Positions 20,801 through 29,022 of a stretch of 64,000 nucleotides of DNA are shown in pieces; the first letter of the stretch is position 1; each line of letters starts with the position of its first letter. A model generated the notes under the pieces. It had not been told where the DNA came from. It searched no databases and saw only the letters and a list, made by a program, of their open reading frames with translations. The stretch comes from Metellina segmentata (Eukaryota; Arthropoda; Arachnida; Araneae; Tetragnathidae), in contig OX375883.1 of assembly GCA_947359465.1 (NCBI GenBank), positions 17,300,088-17,364,087 on the forward strand. The letters are read 5' to 3'. A program made the translations under genes and the position numbers.

Positions 20801-21548
20801 GTTCACTATTAATCACTCTGTTCACACTTTTAAACTTCATTCTTCATGTTCTGTTTTTACTTCTGAAATCATGGCCATATATAAAGCATTGGAATACATA
20901 TCTGATCATTGTCATAAAAACTGTATCATTTTCACTGATTCATTAAGCGTTTTACAGTCATTGAAACATCCTGATCATGACAGTCATCCCATTGTTTTAG
21001 AGTCGCTGAAAAAAATGTATCATCTTTCATCCAAAAATTTTAACTTGTTATTTTGTTGGGTTCCATCTCATGTTGGAATATCTGGAAATGAATTAGTTGA
21101 CAAAGCCGCCAAATCGGCTGAAAATAATTTTAATCATACCATTCCTTATCATGACCTAAAATCTATCATTTACACATTTTTACAAGAAAAATGGCAGAAC
21201 CAATGGAATGATCAAACCGAAAACAAACTCCACCTCTTAAAACCAAATATAACTCAATGGCAGTCACCACCTTTAAGAAGACAGCAGGTAGTACTAACAC
21301 GTCTCCGTATTGGACATACGCGGATAACACACAGACACCTCCTCCTCGGAGAAGATCATCCCATTTGTAACTACTGCATTTGTCCACTTACTGTGAAACA
21401 CATTTTAATAGAGTGTTCTCATTTTAATTATCAACGTCTTAAATATTTTAATTCTTTTACCTTGACTTTAGAAGACATGGTTGGGGAGAATCCTCATCCA
21501 AATATTTTTAGCTTTTTACATGACATTGGTTTTATCCATCACATATAA
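17868..21548 (+). CDS. B1 ORF2: EEP endonuclease, RT, RNase H
   Basis: 1226 codons, open. Same domain order and catalytic motifs as B2 ORF2: SWNCRG, QETYL, GDLNGHHILWGS, NSDHYPI; FFDIEKAYDRTW, GVPQGSVLSVTLF, IYVDDLQIS; RNase H with FTDGSKRAN, TSEIMAI, FTDSLSV, NELVDKAAK; C-terminal CNYCICPLTVKHILIEC. It differs from B5 ORF2 at one residue (Gly in ILWGSSD, Ser in B5). The B5 change lies in the GDLNGH catalytic loop, so this copy has the more canonical enzyme. It starts 30 bases after the ORF1 stop. Confidence 0.95.
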   Translation: MASFLSWNCRGFRQKIDDVKDIINKHKPAAIALQETYLKNADTTNIRHFTLFRKDYDDGQRACGGVALLTSHDFPVTQINLTTNLQAVAVRLHVNILITICNLYLPPNTHVATSDLNNIIDQLPQPFIILGDLNGHHILWGSSDINRRGKQIEKLITDNDLCIMNNGQPTYFHSPSLTYHSIDLAICTPSILPFWTFSVDSYLYNSDHYPIKLKYAGQYQPHTDSQSNYIFETANWPLFTTLADISNLVENDNIDEVTEKITDIIIASADASIKKVNNKPKKQKKPWWNDECSDAYRKQRRAWNIFNRYPTKENFIIYKKTKAVFRKIQRLSKRGSWMNYVNSINSKTTSKQLWNRIKRISGVYPNRQIPILEHNNQILSAPKDIANTIASCLSEISSSNNYTESFKKIKVASERTKVNFTSNRTLSYNCDFTFYELTKALSLVHKSTPGPDNISYVMLKHLSNNSLNNLLKFYNRIWNEHTFPQSWRYATIIPILKPNKDSKSPSNYRPIALTSCLCKILEKMVNARLMYILEKDKCLSPLQSGFRKNRSTTDNLVAFETEIRNAFVQNKHLVSIFFDIEKAYDRTWRHGILKDIFNYDIRGNLPIFIQNFLEKRYFKVRIGSIFSDVFTQEEGVPQGSVLSVTLFILKINNIVSQLPPSVKGLIYVDDLQISCAAKDIRLIERQLQQAVNKITHWTNKNGFSFSPSKTACVHFCKKRNLHLDPEIFFKDILINVVDNFKFLGIIFDKKLTFQPHILNLRKRCEKALNILRVLSKLSWGSDRACLLKIYRTLIRSKLDYGCVVYGSARKSALLTLNTIHHTALRLCSGAFRTSPVNSLYVDSYEPALDLRRQLLSLEYYFRISSLPHHPLHTIHHSPYLKRLYQAKTSFIPTFHLRMLDLMDGSEISSLDVTQKKLYYFSPWFNHDFEFQNPFQNFNKSDTSDIIYQQLFQKHIEQYSNFIQIFTDGSKRANYVGAAFTINHSVHTFKLHSSCSVFTSEIMAIYKALEYISDHCHKNCIIFTDSLSVLQSLKHPDHDSHPIVLESLKKMYHLSSKNFNLLFCWVPSHVGISGNELVDKAAKSAENNFNHTIPYHDLKSIIYTFLQEKWQNQWNDQTENKLHLLKPNITQWQSPPLRRQQVVLTRLRIGHTRITHRHLLLGEDHPICNYCICPLTVKHILIECSHFNYQRLKYFNSFTLTLEDMVGENPHPNIFSFLHDIGFIHHI

Positions 21549-21679
21549 TTTCATATAGTATTTACTCATTATGTTTTGACTCATCTCATTTTATTATTAT
21601 ATTATGTATCTGATTTTTATCTTGAGTTTGGCATAATATGTCCCAAGAGGACTGAATGCCACAAAACTAAATCCAATCC
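21549..21679 (+). other. B1 3' UTR, hairpin 21629-21661 and short CCAAT tail
   Basis: Hairpin as in other B copies, except that the bulge reads ACTGA instead of ACTCA. The tail has only about two CCAAT units before the duplication at 21680. Confidence 0.75.
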
Positions 21680-21696
21680 AATCCAGAACAGTGATG
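21680..21696. repeat. Right target-site duplication of B1
   Basis: AATCCAGAACAGTGATG, matching 10359-10375. Confidence 0.9.
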
Positions 21697-22457
21697 AATT
21701 TGGCATTGGAGACGGCTTCCACTCTTTCCTCGATGTTAGGGATAGGAAAATACTGAGTTTTCGTGATTTCATTCAGCTTTCGATAGTCAATGCAGGGCCT
21801 TGGGTCTTTTCCTGGTACCTCAACTAAAATCATAGGCGAAGTGAAATCACTCTCACCCACTTCAATAATTTTCATTTGGAGCATCTTTTCAATTTCGGCT
21901 TTCAAGATCTGAGATTGTCGGACCGACATTCGATATGGCTTCGCACAGATGGGCTTTATTTCAGAAAATTCGATATCAAACTGGATACGATCTGTGAGGC
22001 CAGGCACGTTTGAGAAACGATTGGAATATTTACATATAATACAACTGAGCTGGTCAATCTGGTCGTCATCCAGTCTTCCTTTCACTTCACTGTTTCTCAA
22101 TATCTCCTCGAGATCAAAAATATTGGGATTGTTTTCCACGGGCGGGAATTCTTCTTCCAACTCTGATTCTTCATCATCACAAGTAGTTACCAGATTTATA
22201 AATTCCGGCCTCTGGTAGTAAGGCTTCAATAAATTTACATGATATATTTGTGACGAATTTTTCCGGTTGGACACGGCAACAAAGTAGTTCGTCTCCGAAA
22301 TCTTGCTTTCAATGGTCCCAGGACCATGCCATTGAACCGCTAACTTATTTACAGGTGAGGGTGCCAGTACCAGTACTTTATCTCCAACATTGAATTCACG
22401 TTTTACGGTATTTTTGTCGTACCATTTTTTTTTTGGCAGCTTCCTCCATATTATCAA
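21697..22457 (-). pseudogene. G1 pol: integrase C-terminus (GPY/F-like) joined to RT N-terminus
   Basis: Reads DKVLVLAPSPVNKLAVQWHG, GPGTIESKISETNYFV and YHVNLLKPYYQRPEF, which is the C-terminal module usually ending a Gypsy integrase. After an acidic linker it runs straight into RT: FSNVPGLTDRIQFDIEF, LKAEIEKMLQMKIIEV, DPRPCIDYRKLNEITKT, then AKFITVLD with the first catalytic Asp. The frame is cut by the B1 insertion at 21696 and resumes at 10375. The start is a frameshift away from the preceding integrase ORF: an A homopolymer near 22430 has changed length. One continuous frame from integrase to RT is the key evidence for the Gmr1-like order. Confidence 0.8.
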
Positions 22458-23007
22458 TGGCTAGGCTGCGACATTTTCCCAATCTTCTCAGAAGATTGAG
22501 GATATATTCAACAACTGAAGCATTTCCTTCTTCCGGCTGTAACCAGTTTTCATACAGAAGAGTGACGGGAGTCCGTAAGTTTTTTCCATGAACCAATTCA
22601 GCTGGACTGAATCCGGTGGATTCATGAGTAACTGTCCTTAAGGCGAACAAGACTGCATGGACATGCTTCTCCCAATCTGGTCCTTCTTCGGTACACAAAA
22701 CTCTCAAAATCCGTTCCAGGGTACGATGAAACCTTTCTACCGGATTGCTCTGGGGATGATACACAGAGCTAAGTACCACCTTGATGCCGAAACGTTCAAA
22801 AAATTCCGATGTGAGTTCGCTCATAAACGAGTTTCCCTGGTCGTGTTGAATCTCCTTAGGAAAACCCATTCGACTAAAAATCTGAAGGAGAGCATTAATT
22901 ACGGATCTAGATGTTATGTTTGGTACTGCCACAGCATCTGGGTACTTCGACGACATACACATTGCCGTAATCAGGTATCTTTGGCCTGAGTCCGTCACGG
23001 GCAAAGG
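22396..23007 (-). pseudogene. G1 integrase catalytic core
   Basis: Shows PLPVTDSGQRYLITAMCMSS, AVAVPNITSRSVINALLQIF, the second catalytic Asp in IQHDQGNSFMS and the Glu in HPQSNPVERFHRTLERIL. I count 34 residues between them, one fewer than usual in Gypsy integrases. The first catalytic Asp lies just before the in-frame TGA at 23008-23010, where the sequence reads RINIYVV-stop; alignment with the family places Tyr where Asp is expected. Two lesions, Asp to Tyr and Gly to stop, would abolish strand transfer. ESTGFSPAELVHGKNLRTPV follows, as in Gmr1-type and other Gypsy polyproteins. Confidence 0.75.
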
Positions 23008-23565
23008 TCATACAACGTAAATATTAATACGGGAAAAAACTTCAGTAATCACTGGAACAAGAGTCATGGGCGCTTTTTTCTTGTCTCTTGCCTTTCCAGC
23101 TCTCTGGCAGGAATCGCAAGCCTTCACGAAGTCCTCTGCTTCTTTATAACAGTTTTTCCAGAAAAAGTACTTGGTCATTCTGTCTTTGGTCTTGGTGGTC
23201 CCAAGATGACCTAACGTGCCTTCATGACACAATTTCAGTATCTTTTCTCGATATTCTATGGGCACGACGATGAGCTTCCTTTCGATACCACTCTTGTCTT
23301 TCTTAATCTTTACCAAAAGTCGGCCTTTCACAAGTTCAAAATGTTTAGGAGGGTTTCCATTTTGGATTTGTTTTACTTGAGAGCTCATCTCTTCATCTTC
23401 ACCTTGAGCCTTGATTAGTTGCTCAGTATCCACTTTTAACAATTCAGTGATATCTTGATCTTCTGCCACCTGAGTGAACTCGTCACTTACTTCCCCTGTT
23501 TCCATTTCCTCTTTTTCCAATGTAATGAATTCTTCGGCTGGGATAGGGTTTTCGGATTCTTTAAT

Positions 23566-23612
<47 letters not shown>

Positions 23613-23616
23613 ACAA
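23008..23616 (-). pseudogene. G1 spacer and integrase HHCC zinc-binding domain
   Basis: After an acidic spacer (PAEEFITLEKEEMETGEV) the segment has RKLIVVPIEYREKILKLCHE, GTLGHLGTTKTKDRMTKYFF and FVKACDSCQRAGKARDKKKA, giving the His-His-Cys-Cys set of an integrase N-terminal domain. It ends at the TGA of 23008-23010, after which the core continues in the same frame, so a single nonsense codon separates them. The 5' end overlaps the protease reading frame inside the (GA)n run, which has shifted frame. Confidence 0.75.
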
Positions 23617-24420
23617 TCTTCCCTTTTTAACAAGGCAGCAGTCCGATTCCCTAAAAGATATCGTCCGCGGTCTAGTTCATCTGGAATCACAGCAGCTTTA
23701 GTGAGTGTTTTTCCCAATTCATACTCTACCAAAACTTCGGCAAGAGGTAAACAAGTTGAGCTGGAGTCCAAAGGTTGCTGTACCCAAACATGTTCACCCG
23801 TCATGTCAGCTGAATTCACCAATTTCCGACACACAATGTCAATGGTCGCTCCGGTGTCTCTTAGTAGATTTATATCCTGACCGTTTATTTTTCCTTTCAT
23901 GATATACGGTTCAAGGTATTTCTCAGGTTCTTTGTCCGAAATGTAATTTACAGTTTCCGAAGGTTTCTTCAACTTTGGACAATTTGGTCGGATATGACCA
24001 GGCTGATTGCAATGAAAACACCGCATCTGTCTCCTGCGGTCGAATTCCGGATTTGGGTCTTGTTCGGAAAATCTTCGTTCTATCTTAACCCCTTTACCAT
24101 TCATGGTATCACTTCTCCTTGGTGGATTATCGGTAATTTCAAACTTATTTTGAACTCGACCCTCGAACTTGTCTTTCGCAAAGACAGGGTTTCGTTTCAC
24201 AGTTCGTCTAACGTCTTCAAACTTCTCCAACAGTTCCACCAAATCTGTAGGGGAGTTTATTTCTGTCCATTCTCTGAGATACATATCCTTAAATTCGGAT
24301 GGTGCTTTTTTCTTCATCTGATCTGTGATGACCAAATCTCTCAGTTTTTCAAAAGTAAGGACCTGACAACCTGCAATCCATCCATCGAAATAAGTAGACA
24401 ATTCATGATAGAAATCCAGC
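23565..24420 (-). pseudogene. G1 gag C-terminus, zinc knuckle and aspartic protease
   Basis: The open part begins at 24401 but coding resemblance extends to 24420, where B3 cuts it. A capsid C-terminal-like helical region (LVITDQMKKKAPSEFKDMYL) is followed by one CCHC knuckle, CFHCNQPGHIRPNC (about residues 128-141), and a retropepsin active site RDTGATIDIV (Asp about 182). The frame then runs into repeated Ser-Leu codons from the (CT)n microsatellite and stops. Gag and protease appear to be a single frame with no break between them. The N-terminal matrix/capsid part is missing. Confidence 0.75.
23568..23609. repeat. (GA)n microsatellite inside G1 pol
   Basis: About 21 GA units on the + strand, read as (CT)n in G1. 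It separates the protease and integrase frames. Length change of a dinucleotide repeat is enough to explain the frame difference. Confidence 0.9.
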
Positions 24421-24954
24421 CCCCAGGGGCATTCCTTCTTTAGGTTTGTACGGGCTTCACAACCCCGGGGTACCTGAGTGATCTTCCCTCACTTTCGTTC
24501 TTCTTCTCCTCTACCCTTAGCTTTTTGCTTTTTCTTCCTCCCTCGTTGTGGTTGCCTCTTCGGAGGTGAGGGCTCCCCTCGAGAAGCTTTTCGCCCGTCT
24601 GTGCCTTCAGCTCCTCTTGGGGATTATATCACCCACGTGTTTGCCGTGCGTGGAGACCTGTGTCTTCGGAAAAGGTGATCCTGGTGATTGAGGGACAACA
24701 TAACGCCCCAATATATTGCTTCGGCTCCTGCTTCGAACAAACAGGAAGTGTACTTTGGTCCCAGTACATTAATCGGCTGGTGGGATTACTCTGCTTGGGC
24801 TAAGGACCCGCTCACCAACTAGCTCCTTAGGGCAGTCATAGAGGTGAGTTGGGTTCGTATAGTCCCTGGCAAGCACCGGTACAGGAACCTGTATCCCCTC
24901 GTTGGACTACATGGTGGGTGGTGCCGCCGGGGACAGAATAATTCTTTCTAAAAC
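24420..24954 (+). promoter_or_regulatory. B3 5' UTR
   Basis: Begins with the shared module, with one C fewer in the first C run than other copies. It contains the conserved leader. The uORF has lost its TGA (now AGA) near 24933. Confidence 0.6.
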
Positions 24955-25247
24955 ATGGAAAATCAAAACTCAACTTCTCCTTCAGTGGAGCACCAAATTA
25001 ATAAAAAAAATGATAACAATTTACCAGAACAAAAATTTTTCATTATAAAAAGTAACCAAGGAAATCTGAAAAATATATCTGCTATCTTACTTCATAAAAC
25101 TATACTAGGAATGGTTGGAGAAACGAAAAACATAAAAAAAAACCTAGCAGGAGATGTACTCGTTGAAGTATTAAATAGATCACAGGCAATAAACATCACA
25201 AAAATTAAACTCATGGGTCCAATAGAGGTCACTGTAACACCTCACAG

Positions 25248-25262
25248 AACTTTAAATTCATC
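25248..25262. repeat. Left target-site duplication of S1
   Basis: AACTTTAAATTCATC, repeated at 25479-25493. Confidence 0.92.
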
Positions 25263-25478
25263 TTAAAAGTATCAAATTTCAGAACGGGGAGAGAATTTTC
25301 CCTCCTTGTTCCTGTTCCCTACCTGCCAGTCCTGATCACCTTCTTCTCTGTCTTGGCGCTTCATATAAGCAGCTGTTGGTTGATCAGGACTTTTTGCAGG
25401 TATATGGGGATCTGGCACGACGGGGCCTTCTGGACCTGGTGTAGGCTTTCCTACACCAGGGGGATGTGCAACAACAAC
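25263..25478 (+). mobile_element. Short structured retroposon S1 with (CAA)n tail
   Basis: A 216-bp insertion in B3 ORF1 with 15-bp duplications; removing it and one duplication restores co-linearity with other ORF1 copies. It ends in CAACAACAACAA. Two strong stems are visible: AGTCCTGATCACC (25328-25340) with GGTTGATCAGGACT (25378-25391), and an 11-bp perfect stem CCTGGTGTAGG/CCTACACCAGG with a CTTT loop (25435-25460) just before the tail. There is no ORF. It may be a SINE or the 5'-truncated end of a LINE with a (CAA)n tail. I see no tRNA-like box A/B pair. Confidence 0.75.
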
Positions 25479-25493
25479 AACTTTAAATTCATC
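25479..25493. repeat. Right target-site duplication of S1
   Basis: AACTTTAAATTCATC, identical to 25248-25262. Confidence 0.92.
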
Positions 25494-26443
25494 CAGAGGT
25501 GTTATTTCTGAATCGGACCTAGTTCATGACACAGAAGAAGACATCTTGGAATCCCTATCCGAACAATATGTTATTACCGTCAAAAGAATAACAATTACAA
25601 AAAATGGTCAAAAAATACCCACTAAACACTTAATATTAACTTTCAATACACCAAGCATACCAAAACACGTTAAAATAGCCTACATTAATTGCCCAGTAAG
25701 ACCTTTCATACCAAATCCTGTCCGTTGCTTTAAATGTCAAAGATTCGGCCAATCTTTCATCGCTTGCCGTGGCAAAGAGACTTGCGCAAAATGCTGTGGT
25801 ACAGACCATAAGACCGATGTCTGTACTACATCATCCCTTTGCTGTGTCAACTGCAAAGGTGAACATCCAGCTTTTGCCAGGTCTTGCCCTAAATTCCAAA
25901 TTGAAAAAGAAATTCAAACAATAAAAGTTCAACAAAACATTTCATTTCCGGAAGCACGAAAAATTGTTAATGATCGCACCCCAAAACCTGGAATATCTTA
26001 CTCATCCATAGCTAAAAAAACTTTCACAAATAACGGTACTCAAACCGATGTAACTGTATTTAAGATATCTGTGACCACCATAAAACTTTAACGAACCAAC
26101 CCATCACGCCGTCTTTTTCTAAAGCATCAGCTACAACCTCATCGAATACAAAAATCATAAATAAACCAAATCGATCTACAAATACTTCTTTAAAAAGAGC
26201 CATATCATCTCAACAAAATAATATTAAAATAGCAAAAAGTTCTTCTCAAACCTCTCTTCAACCTGACGTTTCATCCAGAAATATGATAACTAATCCTTCT
26301 AACAGTGACCTCATTAATCTTTATAATTCTGAAAGCGACATTTCATCTGTAGATGAGGACTTGGAGACTTCGCCACTGAAGCCCAAGAAGGATCCTCGGC
26401 AAGACAAACATCGTCCTAGGACGAGAAATCACAAGTAGTTTTC

Positions 26444-26455
26444 CCTTTGTACTTT
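26444..26455. repeat. Left target-site duplication of B4
   Basis: CCTTTGTACTTT, repeated at 45806-45817. Confidence 0.9.
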
Positions 26456-26835
26456 GCCCCCAGGGGCATTCCTTCTTTAGGTTTGTACGGGCTTCACAAC
26501 CCCGGGGTACCTGAGTGATCTTCCCTCCCTTTCGTTCTTCTTCTCCTCTACCCTTCTGCTTTTTGCTTTTCCTTCCTCCCTCGTTGTGGTTGCCTCTTCG
26601 GAGGTGAGGGCTCCCCTTGAGAAGCTTTTCGCCAGTCTGCTTTTAGCTCCTCTTGGGGATTATATCACCCACGTGTTTGCCGTGCGTGGAGACCTGTGTC
26701 TTCGGAAAAGGTGATCCTGGTGATTGAGGGACAACATAACGCCCCAATACATTGCTTCGGCTCCTGCTTCGGACAAACAGGAGGTGTACTATGGTCCCAG
26801 TACATCAATCGGCTGGTGGGAATACCCTGCTAGGA
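26456..26835 (+). promoter_or_regulatory. B4 5' UTR, first part
   Basis: Shared module followed by the conserved family-B leader, cut at a TTAA by the piggyBac remnant. The leader resumes near 28870 and keeps the uORF start (ATGATGGGTGG) near 28979. Confidence 0.7.
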
Positions 26836-27489
26836 TTAACCCTCTAGCGGCCACACTGGTCTCAAGACGATGTCTTCAAAAACCCAGAACGGCCGAGAAA
26901 CCATTAGGAAAATCGAATAATTTCTTCCCCCTTTACACATCATCTATGGTCATCTAGGTACTTTCTTAATGCACGGGACGTCCCTTGCTTTGTAAGGGGG
27001 TGTATATGAAGTGCTTGTTTCAACTTGTAAGTCGCATTGGGTATTGGACATTAGTTACTTATATGTATCTATCACGCATTTTATTAGTTGTGAAGAAAAT
27101 ATAGCAAAAAATAATTGACTACAATTTACATCTTATCACTTGTTAATTCTTTATACTTAAATATGGTTTTCCTAAATAATATATTCCTCAATCTTTGATT
27201 AGACTAACACATTTTTAAAGAACAAAAATTAATTAATATATTTTCTAATACTTCTATACTTCATCATAACATATATCTTAAAATTCTCTTGTATCTCCGA
27301 CTGTCTAATACATAAGCAAGCATGCGATTAAAAAGCGTTTTCAAGTCTGTTAAGTCCTATGTATATTAAAAATGTTTTGCGGTAGAACATTTAGCGTTAT
27401 AGTTATAATTTTGCTATTCGTATAAAAATCAAATTAATTTTATTAAAAATTCTCCTATCCAGTGTAGTCATATTAATTATTATATATTT

Positions 27490-27960
27490 GTGTGTAAAAT
27501 TTTATTTGAAAGTACTCATCTCTACGATTATAAAAGTAAGCGTTTGTCTGCGTGCGTGGACTGTCCTGATGAATCTATGGCAGTTATTAGAATGAAATTT
27601 GGCACACAGGGAAGCCCGAATGTTTTGCGATTTTTGTACGAAGCCCGAATTTTAAAATTTAATCTAGAACATTTTCAAATTAATTTAATAGAATTGAATT
27701 ATTGTTGTTTAGAATTGAATTATTGTTGTTTAGAATTGAATTATTGTTGTTTAGAATTGAATTATTGTTGTTGATTTTTTTTAATAAATATTTTTTCAAT
27801 TAAATCTTAACATTTTTGCAAGAGATATGCGTCACCACGAAAAGAACTCACGGGCAACCTTGTGATGAACAAACCCCACTAAAAGAACTGTCATGTGCTT
27901 GCCATGCAGTGGCCGTAGTGTTGGTTTGCGAAGCAAACCAAATTGGAATTCGTAGTAAGA
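27490..27960 (+). repeat. Possible Helitron-like fragment with 21-bp tandem repeat and hairpin
   Basis: A segment near 27545-27610 (CTGATGAATCTATGGC, ATGAAATTTGGCACACAGG) recalls a motif common in arthropod Helitron-like elements; this is from memory and weak. It is followed by four 21-bp units (27691-27773) and a perfect hairpin TTGGTTTGC-GAA-GCAAACCAA at 27921-27941. No clear CTRR end was found. Confidence 0.3.
27691..27773. repeat. Four tandem 21-bp units
   Basis: Unit GAATTGAATTATTGTTGTTTA repeated about four times, the last unit ending in G. Being a multiple of three it stays open in one frame (ELNYCCL repeated), which is probably chance. Confidence 0.92.
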
Positions 27961-28200
27961 ACTTTTCATAAGGGGCGAAAAATGATTATTTTATGTTTCA
28001 CATAAATATACTCATTTTATAAGATATTCTCAGTTCATAAAGAGGAATTATTAATTTGACCGAGAAACCTATGCTAAAAGAATAGCATTGACATAATTAT
28101 GTTCCTAAAATGCTTCATTTTTTAAGTAAAATTATTAACATGCTATACAAGAAAATTACATTTCCAAATTGTAGGTTTGAAAATAACTCTGTGATATTAA

Positions 28201-28603
28201 TTACCGTGAAAATATGTGATTTCTCGCGTCCGTCAGGAAGAGTTTCAAATAGTTTAATGGTGAAGACCCAGGCGGCAAGTCATGAACAGGACTAGCATGC
28301 GAATTAAAGTTTGGAATGGATATATCATCGTTCCGTATATTGTTCGATTCCCATTCAAAAAATATCATCGTTTCTTTCAATTTCCGGGACTTCATCTACG
28401 TCACTGTCACTATCGGAGACACTATCCTCTTGGATTGAATTCTCCAAATCATATTTTGTTAGATCGTCTTCGTCGCTTGAATTTAAATCCCACTCATCCG
28501 TATCATTTAAAAGAATTCTTTCTATTTCTTCTTTTGACAATGTTTTCCTATAACGAGCCTGTTCGATTGTGAAGAAACCAAATTCTCTATTCAATAGCCA
28601 CAC
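28201..28603 (-). pseudogene. piggyBac transposase N-terminal remnant
   Basis: On the - strand: RKTLSKEEIERILLNDTDEW and an acidic run DSVSDSDSDVDEVPEIE, then after a frameshift near 28370 FFEWESNN, PNFNSHASPVHDLPPGSSPL and NYLKLFLTDARN. This order (acidic N-terminus, then PL.YFKLF.TD) matches the start of the DDE_Tnp_1_7 domain. The catalytic Asp residues that should follow are absent, so it cannot transpose. Confidence 0.65.
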
Positions 28604-29022
28604 AAAACTGTCCGGTCCGAAACCAAGCTTGGAAGAAGTATGTGAAAGGGCGCAGTTAAAAGCCGATCCCTAACTTGTTGTTTGTCATTAAGGGAAACTA
28701 CCCTACTGCTTCAGGCGAAAGGAGGGAGCATTGTAGTGAGGGAATGACGGATTGCCCTTCTCTGGGTTAGGGGGATAGCCAGTAGCTTTAATGACTTAAG
28801 CCGGTTCGGGCGGGTGCTGGGCTTTTGCATGTGAAGCCGTTTCGGCCGTCTTGGGCGTTAGAGGGTTAGAGGGACCTGCTCACCAACTAGCTCCTTAGGG
28901 CAGTCATAGGGGTGAGTTGGGTTCGTATAGTCCCTGGCTAGCACCGGTACAGAAACCTGTATCCCCTCGTTGGACTCCATGATGGGTGGTGCCGCCGGGG
29001 ACTGAATATTTATAATTTAACC

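Larger units (their letters stand above)
10376..21679 (+). mobile_element. LINE B1 (family B), inserted in G1 RT, carrying B2
   Basis: Starts with the 5' module (10376-10442). At 10498 the 5' UTR is interrupted by B2 and resumes at 16161. Then ORF1 (16574), ORF2 (17868-21548), hairpin (21629-21661) and a short CCAAT tail. Matching duplications at 10359-10375 and 21680-21696 prove it is one insertion in the G1 reverse transcriptase. Apart from B2 it is almost identical to B5 (33515-45179), which shows the empty site of B2. The visible differences are a CA-repeat length change and one Gly/Ser substitution in ORF2. Confidence 0.92.
2740..24420 (-). mobile_element. Gypsy-type LTR retrotransposon G1, Gmr1-like domain order, broken by A1 and B1
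   Basis: An LTR element on the - strand, order gag/zinc knuckle-protease-integrase-RT-RNase H-3' LTR. Parts: 24420-23565 gag knuckle and protease; 23616-22396 integrase; 22457-21697 integrase C-terminus and start of RT; 10375-9377 remaining RT and RNase H; 9376-9214 3' leader with polypurine tract; LTR 9213-2740. A1 is inserted in the LTR and B1 (carrying B2) in the RT. The 5' LTR, primer-binding site and N-terminal gag are missing because B3 begins at 24420 and different sequence lies beyond B3. The pol frame has several breaks, so the copy is dead. Confidence 0.8.
24955..26438 (+). pseudogene. B3 ORF1, interrupted by S1 and frameshifted
   Basis: Open from MENQNSTSPSVEHQ to 25262, where the 216-bp S1 insertion brings an immediate stop. 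The same frame resumes after S1 at 25494 (SRGVISESDLVHD is split by the insertion). Knuckles are present but the first reads CFKCQRFGQSFIAC, with Gln where the zinc-binding His should be. A second frameshift near 26064 ends the open part at 26091. The original end is at 26438. The His loss agrees with relaxed selection. Confidence 0.85.
26840..28865 (-). mobile_element. piggyBac-like transposon remnant
   Basis: Ends are inverted: CCCTCTAGCGGCC at 26840 and GGGCGTTAGAGGG at 28853-28865 (11 of 13 positions match when inverted). TTAA flanks the left end (26836-26839); the right flank reads TTAG, a decayed TTAA. It interrupts the B4 leader. Inside, on the - strand, is the start of a piggyBac-type transposase; the catalytic region is missing. 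About 26870-27480 is AT-rich with nothing recognised. Confidence 0.75.

Noticed and set aside
23560..23620. Programmed frameshift between protease and integrase of G1
   Set aside because: The frame change lies in a (CT)n microsatellite, and G1 has other decay lesions; repeat-length change is simpler.
27490..27774. 94-codon ORF with repeated ELNYCCL as a cysteine-rich peptide gene
   Set aside because: It is produced by a 21-bp tandem repeat in an AT-rich transposon remnant, with no signal peptide.
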